Assembly (NCBI GenBank): GCA_037127315.1
Contig: JBBBDQ010000346.1
Span: 5,913,501 to 5,977,500 of the forward strand
Direction of reading: 5' to 3'
Length of the DNA stretch: 64,000 nucleotides
From: Ascarosepion bandense
Taxonomy: Eukaryota > Mollusca > Cephalopoda > Sepiida > Sepiidae
Shown here: piece by piece, positions 20,050-30,858 of the stretch
How positions within the stretch are numbered: position 1 is the first letter of the stretch
Layout of the letters: each line of letters begins with the position of its first letter
Translations under genes and position numbers: made by a program
Notes under the pieces: model-generated
Databases searched by the model: none
What the model was told of the DNA's origin: nothing
What the model saw: the letters and a program-made list of their open reading frames with translations, nothing else

Positions 20050-21615
20050 TTTAAAATATAATCATATCACCCCAGCAAGGCATTTTACAGCCACTGTTTT
20101 CCAGTGGGTTACATAGGAGGAAAGTTATGTGAAAGAGTGACAGGTTATAGGGGATGTCAGGAAGTGAATAAGAGAAGGATGAGAATTCTGATGATAGTGG
20201 AGTGAACGGAGAAAGGAGCATGAGAGAGGGGATTCAGATTAGTGGGATAGAAGATGACTATTGACTTTACATTTAAATTCTTGGAGATTGTAGCTGTCGG
20301 GGAAGCAAGTAAACGGAAGGGACCTGCACAGGCGGAAAGTGCGAAAAAAGAAGCTGAATGAGTGGAATTTAGTTTGCATTTTATTGGTTTTACAGTAAAA
20401 GTGTGGAACCTAGTTGCTAATCTTGTGGCTCGAGTAAATTCATATATACGGGTCACCAATGAGCTAAGTTCATTCAAGCAGAAGCCGTGAAAATATTTGT
20501 AGAAGAGACTCAGTGAAGACACATTGCGCCGGTGAGAAAGTGACTTTATCTGAGCTGCTAAGTCGGGATCGATCACATTACAGATTCTCCGTTCCCATAT
20601 ATTCAAATTGTTGTAAGATTGTAATTTTATTGGTTTCCCAATAAAAGGGTGGGACCTAGTTGATAATCTTGTGGTTCGAGTAAATTCATATATAGGGGGC
20701 ACAAGAGAGCTAAGTTTATCTGAGCAGAAGCCGTCAAAGTATTTGTAGAAGAGACTCATTGAAGCCACATTGCGCTGGTGAGAAAGTGACTGTATCTGAG
20801 CTGCTATGTCGGGATCGATCACATTAAAGATTCTCCGTTGGATTTTGTCAAGGACACCTAAGTGGGTAGCAGAAGCACCCGATCATTTATAGCAGCAGTA
20901 ATCAATACACAGACGGGTGGTAGATTTATATGTGTGCAGAATTGTTTTAGACGGAAAAAAACTTCCTGGTCCTACACAGAGAACCGACATTCTTGGCAGC
21001 GGATTTAACTATGGATTCTATATAGTCATTCCACTTGAGGTCTCTTGTGAGAGTTAACCCGAGGAGGCGCAGTTTTCTATTACAGGGAGACTAGACCGAT
21101 CCATGCTAATGGAGGGGTTTGTAGGAGAGATTGTCTGTGATGGTTAATGGATAGCAGCTTCGTTTTGGAAGCATTAAAATTCACGCGCTATTTCCTACCC
21201 CAGTCCGCCACGGACTGGAGTTCCTTTTCAAGCTCGGCAGCGTGGTTTGCTTTGTCAGCCTCGGCAGATTTTAGATCGAGGTGAGAGTAAACCATAGTGT
21301 CGTCAGCGTATATACCTACTTGTGATCATAATACATCGGAGAGATAATTAATGTAGATAAGGGAAAGCATAAGACCTAGAATAGAGCCTTGAGGGACACA
21401 CGCGTTCTATGATAGTATTGGGAGACATGTCCGTTCAATACTACCTTCATCGTGCGATTTGAAAGGAATGACTGGATAAGGTCAAATAACTGTCCAGTTA
21501 TACCATAGCCCCGCAGCTTACGTAGAAGGCTCGCATGCCAGACTCTTTCAAACGCTTTTGAGATATCTAGTTTTGGTCGATGAATTCATTTTCGACGGCT
21601 TATCAGCCTCTCTGA
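20050..21615 (-). pseudogene. Jockey-like LINE with RT catalytic domain, decayed
   Basis: Longest copy of the jockey/CR1-group LINE. Minus-strand order: RT motif A region LDISKAFERVWH near 21530-21570 (usual KAFD is KAFE), LIQSFLSNRTMKVVLNG, motif B VPQGSILG near 21395, motif C YADDTMVY at 21287-21310, LEKELQSVADWGRK, FNASKTKLLSINHH, then thumb and C-terminal blocks NVIDPDLAAQ, SLFYKYFHGFC, FTRATRLATR. The C-terminal block occurs twice, about 82 codons apart, within 20157-20822. Frameshifts and stops are numerous. Its 3' tail (CTTGCTGGGGTGATATGATT) ends at about 20058. The endonuclease and ORF1 are missing (5' truncation near 21615). Confidence 0.85.
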
Positions 21616-22094
21616 AGCTAGAAAATATCCGTAGATTGTAAGAAGCCATTTTGGAGGTAATACTAGTTTAGTGATTAGTACATAACTCGGAGGGAATTGT
21701 ATGGATTCATACTAATAATTTATGCATGTTAGTGAATATAACGAACAAAACGAAAATTAAAAATTTGTTTCCGGATTAACAGTTTAGACAAGCCGCACAT
21801 CAAAGCACAGAACCTGGTATTCCCAATCGGTTACCTATCGAGGTATTGACCCAGACTCGACATTTCTTAACTTCGGTCATTTGCTTTAGAGTGAAGCTCT
21901 ATAAAAAAGTGAAAATAATTCTGATACATTCTTATCATAATGACTAAAACACTCGGTAAATCAAGTGCGGATTTTGGATGAGGTTAGTTAGGATAAATTC
22001 GCAATAATGCCTTTGAAAAAGATCACAATAGATGGCGAAATACGAAAGCCATAGCAAAAGTCGATGAGTAATTTGTCCAAGTACTCTCGCAGGA
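21616..22094. other. Unassigned sequence
   Basis: No gene or repeat recognised upstream of the SINE. Confidence 0.35.
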
Positions 22095-22393
22095 TGTGCG
22101 TTGTGGCGCAGTGGATATCGGATCGGAACGAGAAATCGGGGAGCCGAGTTCGAAGTCCAGTTGAATTCATTGCTTTCACTTACGCCCAAATACACTTAGG
22201 AAAGGTATTAATCCGTCTCTTCCCTCCAGTTATGGGTTAAATAACAGGACAGATTGGGTTCTAAAGCCTTGGTCGGCAACCAGTCTACCGCAGAAAGCAA
22301 TGGCAACCTACTGCGGGATAATCTTCTGCCCAGTCAGTTATGTCTCTTTCGAGACATAACGTGTATCACGTATGGCACTTAACTGACTGACTC
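22095..22393 (+). repeat. SINE-A copy, forward orientation
   Basis: Clear head: GTTGTGGCGCAGTGGATATC (A box) near 22099-22118, B-box-like GAGTTCGAAGTCC near 22144-22156, body AACAGGACAGATTGGGTTCT, hairpin near 22338-22359 and ACTGACTGACTC end. Good reference copy for the family. Confidence 0.85.
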
Positions 22394-22770
22394 TCGCAGC
22401 ACTTCGGAAAATTACACTCGAACTGAATAGGTACACGAAATGAACTTCAATAGAAATTACGCTTAAAGAGATAAACATGGCGTGACGAAATATAGTTATG
22501 AATAGCTTGATCAAAGTATGAATTTCCCATATTCAGTAATAAGACGTGATTATATGACAGCATGACATGTTCAGATACATCTGAGCAAATAAATACACAT
22601 CTTGACCCAGGAACATACACGCACGTAGATGTACATAGACATACATTCGCACAGACACACTTCTTATAGGCTAACAAATCAGATAGCTTAGCGTAAAAGT
22701 CAAATAAGAGATTTGGTGCTGTGTCATTGACTATTGTTTGAGCAGTATATGCTGCTACTCTATCTAATTT
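22394..22770. other. Unassigned sequence
   Basis: A minus-strand frame (22447-22677) encodes a Cys/Val-rich peptide from ACATACA-like repeats; not a gene. Confidence 0.4.
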
Positions 22771-22950
22771 AGGTACCTCGACTTAGCGTAATGATTAACA
22801 AGCTTATCTGGCTAGAACGTATTACAAATGAGTAGTGAGTTCGATCCTCACTAGGTACGCCATACTTTGGGCCTTTTGCCACCGCTAAACGGCGCTTAGA
22901 AAATCAACTAGTTTCAGCTAATTTTGAGTCTTGCGTTGGCAGATATTTTT
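22771..22950 (+). repeat. SINE-C, tRNA-derived repeat
   Basis: GGTACCTCGACTTAGCGTAA, A-box-like GTAATGATTAAC, and B-box GTGAGTTCGATCCTCACTAG at 22834-22853. Related copies lie at 58.26-58.69 kb (three in tandem) and 35.1-35.2 kb. The head resembles a tRNA 5' half and T arm. Confidence 0.65.
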
Positions 22951-23013
22951 TTTTTATTTTAGTGTTTTCTTGTTTGACTTTTGTTTCTTATATTTCGTTA
23001 TTCTTGTCTGATA

Positions 23014-23391
23014 TGTTCCGGGAAGGAATATCAGGGAAAAGAATAGTGTAAGGATAATACTTAACACTGAAGATAGATTAGAAGAGATTTATTATACAAC
23101 AGTACAATAAACCAATAGACGTACAAGAACAATCAACGAATAGTAACAGGAATAACGATCAAGTAGAAAATGTCTCCACCTATGACGTATGCGTCCGTCT
23201 AGTGACGTATGCTGACGTATGCCTCCAGTTCACTCTAGTCACAGTCTTTTATAGACTAGACCATATCCATTACGGCGTAGGATAGGATGTTCCTCTACAA
23301 CATTGTCTAATCGCAACCTTCCTTGTCCTTCCTTCCTTAGGACCGATGTGTCCTCTTGTTAGGGTTGTCTCAGGTTTCCTAAAATCTTACA
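23014..23391 (-). mobile_element. Probable solo LTR, 378 bp
   Basis: Bounded by TGTTCCGGG and CTTACA, so TG...CA in either reading. On the minus strand a U3-like part carries TATAAAAGACTG near 23240-23260, followed by AATAAA signals near 23082-23105, the usual order in an LTR retrotransposon LTR. No internal gag/pol region adjoins it. Flanks are GATA on the left and ATAT on the right, so a target duplication is not clear. Confidence 0.65.
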
Positions 23392-23454
23392 ATATTGGGG
23401 TTAATAATTATGACTAGTGACAGAACAAAATATACGTTGTATACTGTCGATACT

Positions 23455-23765
23455 GGATGTGCGTTGTGGTGCAGTGGATATAGGCTCGGAACGACAAATC
23501 GGGGAGCCGAGTTCAAATTCCAGCTGGATTCCTTGCATTCACTTACGCACAAATACCCTTGGAAATGGTATGAATCCGTCTCTTCCCTCTAGTTATAGAT
23601 AAAATAATAGGACATATTGGATTCTATAACCTTGATTGGCAACCAGTCTACCGCAGAAAGCAATGCCAACATACTGCGGTATAATCTTTTGCCCAGCCAG
23701 TCATGTTTCTTTCAAGACATGATCGCCTAAAGCGTGTATCAGGTATTCACTTAACTGACTGATTG
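23455..23765 (+). repeat. SINE-A copy
   Basis: Forward copy: GGATGTGCGTTGTGGTGCAG at 23456, B-box-like GAGTTCAAATTCC near 23509-23521, hairpin region near 23701-23725, ends TTAACTGACTGA. Confidence 0.8.
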
Positions 23766-24987
23766 CAGATAAGAAATGAGCATTTCCGGGACAACTTCGA
23801 GGATCAAGGTTGTAAGCAGAACTCCTTCAATAAGATCAATATCTCATTTGTTTACTCTTATAACAGATTTCTTTAATATTAAAACTGGTGACTAAAATCT
23901 TTCTATTATCTGCTGAAGGACTACATTCTACCCCATTGGATAGGGTCAGAGAAATATAACTATAATTGCTGAAGCAAGTCTTGCCTGTCACCTCACACTT
24001 AATTCTTCTGACCTGCGTGTGTCTCTATGTTTGCTTTGTGGGTGTGTCCTTATGACAATGTTTGGGGTCTATGATACAAATCCAGAGCAAATATGAAACA
24101 ATTTAAATCCCATGGATTTTCATTTATATAGGTAGCCCCACCTAAAATTTGACATTGATGTATCTAACCTTCCCATCTTCGTTCATCCTTTATTAGGAAA
24201 TATTTTCATAAATCACGTAATTTCCTTTGTTAAAGAAGTTAGGCAACTCTTTTGCTGTAATGATATAAGAGATTTGGGCGAATGTTATTAATGTAAACAA
24301 ACCCTGAAAAGGGGGCATCGAGATCAAGAAATTGGGGCAACGCAATAACTATGTCGTGTTTTTATCGGAGGAAAGAGGATAGTTTGGTGTAAAATCTGGT
24401 TTTGTACAATTTTGAAACCGTTCTTGATGCGTCATATTTACTAAACTTCAGAACACCATAAGTCATACGAACGCTGCTTGACAAGTTAAATAATGTGAAG
24501 CCTGCTTAATCAATGAAAATCAAACAACAAAAAATAAAGATAGTATCATTTCTTTCTTTATTTATATCACCTCATCGCATAAAGCTTTTAATAAATGAGA
24601 AACATGCTAGATATATAAACGTTTTATATATAAAGTGTTTATTACTTTGAACGTTTTTTCCCTGGATAACCGTATTTGAGTAGACGTTGTTTATTTTGTC
24701 TAATGACCTGCGCACTCGAGAAAACTTAAGAAAATGCCAAAGAGCACATTCTCTTTAATAAGTTTATCTAAATCAACGTACTGACAATATGGGAATATAG
24801 AAATTGTGTGTTGATTGTTCTTTTACGTAGTTTGTACTTGGATTTTTGAAAATAGTACGAGCAATAACTGAGTACTACTAAAAGTAAGAACTAGACAAGG
24901 GATTGCTCATCATAGGTATTGTGTTACGAACAGTATATTCGCGTTGAGTAAATAAATTGTTCAGTTAGAATTCCTTGTAGGTTACGC
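23766..24987. other. Unassigned 1.2-kb stretch
   Basis: One of the longest repeat-free intervals. No long open frame on either strand and no splice-flanked coding segment I can recognise. May be unique intergenic or intronic DNA. Confidence 0.4.
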
Positions 24988-25590
24988 GGATGTTCTTCTT
25001 CTTCTTCTATGTGCCCTGTCCCTTCAGGACGTAGGCGATCATGGATGTCCACGTCTCCCTATCCCTTGTGGCTCTTAGTATGTTCGTTCCTGTTGCTCCT
25101 GGCAATCCCCGTTCAGTCATCCACCTGATCAGACCCTGCAAATATGTTATCCGCTGCATTCCTCTGTCTCTACTCCCTTCTATCTGTCCAGTCAGTATCA
25201 GGTTCTCCAGGCTCTCCTTCCTCATTGCATGTCCCAGGAACTTCAGTTGTCTCTTCCTGATGCTCAGCATCAATTTCCTTTTTGTTGCCATTCTTTCTAA
25301 CACTTCGTCGTTGCTTGTATGCTCAGTCCACGATATCCGTAGCATCCTTCTGTAGAACCACATTTCGGCCGCTTCCAGTTTTGTCCTCATTTTCGATGAT
25401 ATTGTCCAGCATTCACAGCCGTATTGAAGAACTGACATCACGTGGCAGTCTAGCACTCTTTTCTTTGTTTCTATTGAGATTTTCCTGTGTGTTAGTATTT
25501 TGCTCATCTTCTGGAACGCGTCCTTTGCCATGCCAATTCACTCTCGGATCTCCGTGTCGCACTTTCCATCTCCTGTTAGAACACTTCAGA
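24988..25590 (-). pseudogene. RTE-like LINE C-terminal region
   Basis: Minus-strand frame 25007-25531 is nearly identical in protein to the 15.2-kb copy (same MAKDAFQKMSKILTHRKIS start, ETKKRVLDCHVMS with Y to H, LENLILTGQIEGSRDRG). The 3' end GGGCACATAGAAGAAGAAGA lies at about 24991. The 5' truncation is near 25590, after CACTTTCCATCTCCTGTTAG. The close similarity to the 15-kb copy suggests both came from one fairly recently active lineage. Confidence 0.85.
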
Positions 25591-25829
25591 CCAAATGCAG
25601 GCCGCAAGAAACAACGGAAACAACGGCTAAAACAAAGATAAGGCTAAAAGTCCGCGTGTAAATAGTAAAAATACTGCTATATACTTATTTATATTTGTAT
25701 TTGCAAATTCCGTTAGATTCGTTATTTAATTCTGAATATCTTTAGGAAGAATCTTCATAAAATAAATCTTTATTAGATCGCATAACGTGCGAAATCCATG
25801 ATATGTATTTCTATTAGATTTTTTTTTTT
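25591..25829. other. Spacer
   Basis: No gene recognised. Confidence 0.35.
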
Positions 25830-26240
25830 AATCATTTCACCCCGAGCAAGGCGAAAACGCCACTGATGTGCAGGGGGCTACATAAATGTAAAAAGTTTAA
25901 TTAGAAAAGAGTGAGGAGTACAAAGAAAGGAACAATAGAAAGCTGAGAAAGCAGGTGCGATGACAGATACATAGGTGGAGAGAAAGGGAAGGTTATACGG
26001 GGGTGGGGAGAGAGCTAGAGTCCAGTGGTTAGTATTGAGTATTGACTTTGCATTTAAATTTCTGGAGGTTGTAGCCGTCAGGAAAGCAAGAATACGGGAG
26101 CGAGTTCCACAGGCGGGAAGTGCGAGAGAAGAAGCTGCAGGAGTAGAATTGTCGTCTGCATTTGGCTAACCTGACTGTGAATGGGTGGGACCCAGTTGCC
26201 AGTCTGGTTGCACGAGTAAACACCTGTTGAGGAGGCAATT
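25830..26240 (-). pseudogene. Jockey-like LINE 3' end
   Basis: Minus strand: FTRATRLATGSHPFTVRLAK, QFYSCSFFSRTSRLWNSLPY and NLQKFKCKVNT in frame 26029-26256, then the 3' UTR and the tail CTTGCTCGGGGTGAAATGATT ending near 25830 in an A-rich run. Severely 5'-truncated at about 26240. Confidence 0.85.
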
Positions 26241-26251
26241 TTGTGAAAGTT

Positions 26252-26289
26252 TTCATCCGGGCGAATTCAAAATTATTATTATTTTAGTG

Positions 26290-26336
<47 letters not shown>

Positions 26337-26352
26337 TCCGGGCGAATACAAG
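26252..26352. repeat. (TA)n tract flanked by a direct repeat
   Basis: TTCATCCGGGCGAAT occurs at 26252-26266 and again at 26332-26346, either side of TTATTATTATTTTAGTGTTA and a 40-bp TA tract. This looks like a target-site duplication or a microsatellite-mediated duplication. Confidence 0.7.
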
Positions 26353-26859
26353 ATATCCTTATTTTTGTGTATTTCATATATAAGCACATACTTTGTTCGA
26401 AATTTAATTTTATCAGATAGTTGGAAGGAAAGCGGAAGAATATATGAATCAAAATGAACATTCACGTTGTAAATTTAGATTTCAGTAACCTTTTGTGTCT
26501 CTTATCAGTTGCATATGATCGTGAATAAATTTTCAAAATCATATCAGAAATAGCCTGATACCTTCGAAATGTTATATATATATATATATATACACAGACA
26601 GAAAATTTTCTGTCTTTGTTGCTCTACTTTCGTATTGAGCGCTTTAGTGTTAGGGTTTTCGTCTTGGGTTTTTTTCTTTCCTACAAGTATTTGACTTTTG
26701 TTCATGTACTTCATTTGTTTCTTTTTTTACTTCCCTTCCTTTTCCCTCCGAGTTCTTTCTCGGTGGTTTTTTCAAGACGAACTTAAATATAGTATAACAA
26801 TTACTAGTATTAGCAGAATTATTTTTGTTACTATTAATATTGTTATAATTATTATAATC
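26353..26859. other. Unassigned sequence
   Basis: Short TA tract at 26573-26591; no gene recognised. Confidence 0.4.
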
Positions 26860-26864
26860 ATTAT

Positions 26865-26957
<93 letters not shown>
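26860..26957. repeat. (TA)n(TG)n(TA)n compound microsatellite
   Basis: TA tract, about thirteen TG units, then a long TA tract. Confidence 0.95.
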
Positions 26958-26959
<2 letters not shown>

Positions 26960-27334
26960 CAATTTGTTATTACAATGATTTATAAAAGCATAATATCACT
27001 ACACAAAAAAGTCATGTTTCAGAACAAAAATGTTCCTCTTCATGTGATATGTTAAAAATGAAGAGTGAAAATGATTTCTCTTAAAGTATAAGGTGAATTC
27101 ATATTTATTCAAAAAATTAGAGTGGTAGTTGGATATATGTATGTAATTAATGCGAAATGTTTTTTCCCTTGTGTTGTGTCGGTCATACTGACTACGAAGT
27201 TCCGTAAAAAACTGATAGTGATGTATTCACTTATTCGTTTACTGATATATATATATATATATATATATATGCATGTGTGTGTGTGTGTGTGTTATTTTCA
27301 TGTCTCTCAAAGAACAGAAGGAAGAGCAAAACAA
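26958..27334. other. Unassigned sequence with TA/TG tract
   Basis: TA/TG tract at 27244-27290. Nothing else recognised. Confidence 0.4.
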
Positions 27335-27344
27335 GAGAAAAAAC

Positions 27345-27390
27345 TATTCTTCACGCAGCGCGTTTCGTCCTCTGAGGGACATTTTGAAGT
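27345..27390 (-). ncRNA. Decayed hammerhead-like motif
   Basis: Minus strand: stem II GTCC/GGAC with a six-base loop (27367-27380), GAAAC (27362-27366), stem III ACGC/GCGT (27353-27363) and short stem I CTT/AAG. The CTGANGA half of the core is degraded to CAAAAT, and the cleavage base is G, which hammerheads do not cut. A relic at best. Confidence 0.35.
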
Positions 27391-27871
27391 AAAGATTTAC
27401 TTTGCTGCACAAGGCTATTTACATTAACAATAATGTCATTGGTATAACAACGCTTTTTTAAATTTGAAAGCATTCAAGAATATTTATCAGGTGGTTGAAA
27501 GATCAGTCAGAACATGTAAAGGTCACAAAGAACAGTTTTTCTTTGTGTCTTTATATATATATATATATATATATATAACTGTGTGTGTGTGTGTGTGTTA
27601 AAGATTTACCCCAATTAAGACGATGATGCCACTAAGTCATAAATGGGTGTGAAAAAATAGTGACGACTTTACAAGGAATTGTAAAGCCAATTCCAAAACC
27701 AGAAATATATGATAAATATCTACTTCTGTTCAACAGACGAGGATCTCTACTCACCTTAGTAAACGCATAGACCGGTAGACATTGAGTAACAATATTTTAA
27801 AACAAGAATGTCTACTCGAATACGTGCTCAATTAATAAGAAATAATATTTTATTATGAATAAACCCAATTA

Positions 27872-27957
<86 letters not shown>

Positions 27958-28060
27958 GTGTTTGTGTGTGTGTGTGTGTGTATGTGTGTGTGTAAATTTC
28001 GTTAAAAATGTTAGACAAGGTGCTATATATACACAAACTAATTTATATATTCAATTAAAA
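27391..28060. repeat. Region of (TA)n and (TG)n microsatellites
   Basis: TA tracts at 27550-27576 and 27878-27906, TG tracts at 27583-27598 and 27907-27992. No gene. Confidence 0.8.
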
Positions 28061-28073
28061 GTAAAATAGAGTT

Positions 28074-28118
28074 CATCCGTGATAATGGCTAAAAGTATAG
28101 CCGAAAGTGCTTGGAGAA
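28074..28118 (+). ncRNA. Hammerhead-like motif with variant core
   Basis: TCC (28076-28078) pairs with GGA (28113-28115); core reads GTGATAA (28079-28085) instead of CTGATGA; stem II GGCT/AGCC (28087-28102); GAAA (28103-28106); stem III AG/CT with a TG loop. The C3 and G8 equivalents are both changed, so activity is doubtful. Confidence 0.35.
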
Positions 28119-28547
28119 ATAAAATATTCGGAAAATTTTTACATAATTTATATTTTGAAAAGAAAATTTATAAGATCACATAAAAAATTATATAAAAACT
28201 TAACCATAGCAGTTTATCTGTGATTTAAAACGAAACTTGTACAAAAGAGGAATTACTGCTTAAATGCACAATATATATATATATATATAATTTCATATGT
28301 AATTTCAAATTTTACATTTGGGGAAAAACTATTTCAATTTCTACTAGAGCCATGTGTTGTTCAATCCCAGTCGGCGGACCAAAATTGGAGAAATTCTAGT
28401 ATATCGGAAATAAAGGTTAGTAAAAAAAGAAAAGGGTAAGCAATGTTGGTCAGGAGCAATCCGAGAATAGAATAAAGGGGGATGATAGTAGCATACTTCA
28501 TTTTGGGGTGGAAGGCAGCGATTTACCTGAGAGGTCAAGTTTTTTTT
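28119..28547. other. Unassigned sequence
   Basis: Short TA tract at 28270-28290. No gene recognised. Confidence 0.4.
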
Positions 28548-29420
28548 TTCTTCTTCTATGTGCCCTGTCACTTCAGGACGTAGGTGATCATGGTTCTCCC
28601 TATCCCTTGTGGCTCTTAATATGTTTGCTACTGTTACACCTCGTAACCCTCGTTCCGTCATCCACTTGATCAGGCCCTGCAAATATGTTATCCACTGTTT
28701 CCTCTGTCTCTTTTTTCTTCTATCTAGCCTGTCAGTATCCGGTTCTCTAAGCTCCCCTTCCTCAGTGCATGTCACAGGAACTTCAGTTGTCTCTTCCTGA
28801 TGCTCAGTATTAATTTCATTTTTGTTGCCATTCTTTCCAACACCTCATCGTTGTTCACATGCTCAGTCCACGATATCCGCAGCATCCTTCTCCAGAACCA
28901 CATTTCCCCTGCTTCAAGTTTTGGCCACATTTTCGATGATATTGTCCAGCATTCACTGCCATATTGAAGAAATGATAACACATAGCAATCCAGCACTCGT
29001 TTCTTTGTTTCTATTTCTAGTGAAATTTTCCTGTGTGTTAGTACTTTACTCAGCTTCTGGAACGCGTCCTTTGCCATGTAACTTCGCCTTCGGATCTCTG
29101 TATCGCACTTTCCATCTCCTGTTTGAACACTTCCTAGGTATTTAAATTTTTGTACTTGCTTGATTCTGGTATCCCCCACCTCTATTTGGCATTTTGGGTT
29201 GCACCTTTTGCTTATGACCATGCATTCAGTTTTCTTAAAGTTTATTTGTAGTTCTTTTTTTGTCACTCTCCACCGACACTTTCTGTAGGAGGTCTTGTAG
29301 TTTCCTTTCCGTGTCTGCAATCAGCACTGTATCATCTGTATACCTTATGTTGTTCAAGTTGTGGCCTCAAATAACATATCCTGGCGTGTCATCTCGGGTC
29401 CTCAGCGAGAATATTTTGAG
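28548..29420 (-). pseudogene. RTE-like LINE, RT motif C to C-terminus
   Basis: The most complete RTE-like copy. Minus strand: RT motif C as RYTDDTVLIAD (YTDD at 29330-29341), LQDLLQKV, a frameshift, then 28772-29320 in frame: KKELQINFKKTECMVISKR, KCQIEVGDTRIKQVQKFKYL, TGDGKCDTEIRRRSYMAKDAF, and the C-terminal blocks described for the 15.2-kb copy, followed by a second frameshift near 28775. The 3' end GGCACATAGAAGAAG is at about 28550. YTDD in place of YADD is a common RT variant. It is 5'-truncated within the palm near 29420. Confidence 0.85.
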
Positions 29421-29554
29421 GTCAAGGCTAGCCGATCGAAATAAACTTAAAGCTATCCAAATTTAAATTCTAACCAATATCAATATGATGATTAAACTGG
29501 AATAGTTAAATTTTCTTAAGAGAGTTTAAATCTTCGTCGATGACTATATATATA

Positions 29555-29743
29555 TTTTCCATTTGTAAACGAGTTATTACGCGACCTAAGTTTCTACCAT
29601 GAGGCGATTTTCAATAACTGATTTTATCTTTTACCGCTTTTTTTTAAAAACGCTCACGTAACGGTGTTTTTTTATTTAACGCTCATGTGGCAGGAAATTT
29701 ATGAATGCGCATTTTTTAAAATTACAAGGAATTATGGCGTTTT
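29555..29743. repeat. Repeat family Z, copy 3, with damaged hammerhead-like motif
   Basis: Matches 4.93-5.11 kb. On the minus strand GTTATT (29613-29618) with AATAAC (29573-29578) and CGC with GCG form an intact stem I, and TGGTA-GAAAC survives, but 11 bases covering CTGAAGA and one arm of stem II are deleted. This copy supplies the stem I partner missing in copy 1. Confidence 0.6.
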
Positions 29744-30440
29744 CATCCATGGTTGTATGAACCTAAGAGGTATTTTGTAGTATGGTTACACTTAGTCATA
29801 ATTTACGTTCTTTCATTCAATAGTTCGTTTTTGTTTGAGAATAGCATATTTTTTAACTTTCTTCCTAACACAGTCTACATATTTTGCCACCGTTTTAAGG
29901 CTTGGCTGTTTTCATCCATGGTTGTATGAACCTAAGAGGAATTTTGTAGTATGGTTACACTTAGTCATAATATCCGTTCTTTCATTCAATAGTTCGTTTT
30001 TGTTTGGGAATAGCATAATTTTTAACTTTCTTCCTAGCACAGTCTACATATTTTGCCACCGTTTTAAAGCTTGGCTGTTTTCATCCATGGTTGTATGAAC
30101 CTAAGAGGTATTTTGTAGTATGGTTACACTTAGTCATAATTTCCGTTCTTTCATTCAATAGTTCGTTTTTGTTTGGGAATAGCATAATTTTTAACTTCCT
30201 TCCTAGCACAGTCTACATATTTTGCCACCGTTTTAAAGCTTGGCTGTTTTCATCCATGGTTGTATGAACCTAAGAGGTATTTTTTAGTATGGTTACACTT
30301 AGTCATAATTTCCGTTCTTTCATTCAATAGTTCGTTTTTGTTTGGGAATAGCATAATTTTTAACTTTCTTCCTAGCACAGTCTACATATTTTGCCACCGT
30401 TTTAAGGCTTGTCTGTTTTTACACTTTATGTTTGCGTCTT
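29744..30440 (+). repeat. 169-bp tandem repeat, four units
   Basis: CATCCATGGTTGTATGAACC occurs at 29744, 29913, 30082 and 30251, exactly 169 bp apart, with a few point differences. Units continue with CTTAGTCATAATTTCCGTTC and end with TTTGCCACCGTTTTAAGGC. The first unit follows directly on repeat Z, and the ATGGTTACACTTAG word also occurs in Z copy 2 (6.18 kb), so the array is an expansion of part of Z. Confidence 0.9.
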
Positions 30441-30534
30441 TTCCATATTTTAATTTTAATTTCCACTCGTGGCTAGCCAATTTTGTACAGTTTTTGAAGT
30501 TTTCGATTTTGAATGTAGAATTGTGATTGAACCA

Positions 30535-30582
<48 letters not shown>
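30441..30582. repeat. Spacer and (TA)n tract at LTR boundary
   Basis: TA tract 30538-30582 directly before the solo LTR. Confidence 0.8.
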
Positions 30583-30586
<4 letters not shown>

Positions 30587-30858
30587 ATGTCGTGAGTAAG
30601 AATAAATAACTCAACAACAGGAATAGGTTAATAGGTTGTATTCCGTAAAAATAGTATTTACAAAGGTTATTAGTATCCAATACAAGAATAAAGGTTAATC
30701 GTCTCAACCGTCGTAAGACGTAGTATGAGCAATGGGTACTTCCGGGTCGTTACCGGAAGTCTACGACTGACTTGTCGATCGGCTGCTCGGCACACTCTCT
30801 TACTTTACATAGTAATGGAATAGTCCATTATAGCCGAATAGGTGCGGGCGTCCCAACA
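30583..30858 (-). mobile_element. Probable solo LTR, 276 bp
   Basis: Begins TGTTATGTCGTG and ends GGGCGTCCCAACA, so it reads TGTTGGGACG...CATAACA on the minus strand. Flanked on both sides by TA-repeat sequence, consistent with an ATATA target duplication inside a microsatellite. A palindromic CTTCCGGTAACGACCCGGAAG-like segment lies in the middle. No coding region adjoins it. Confidence 0.65.
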
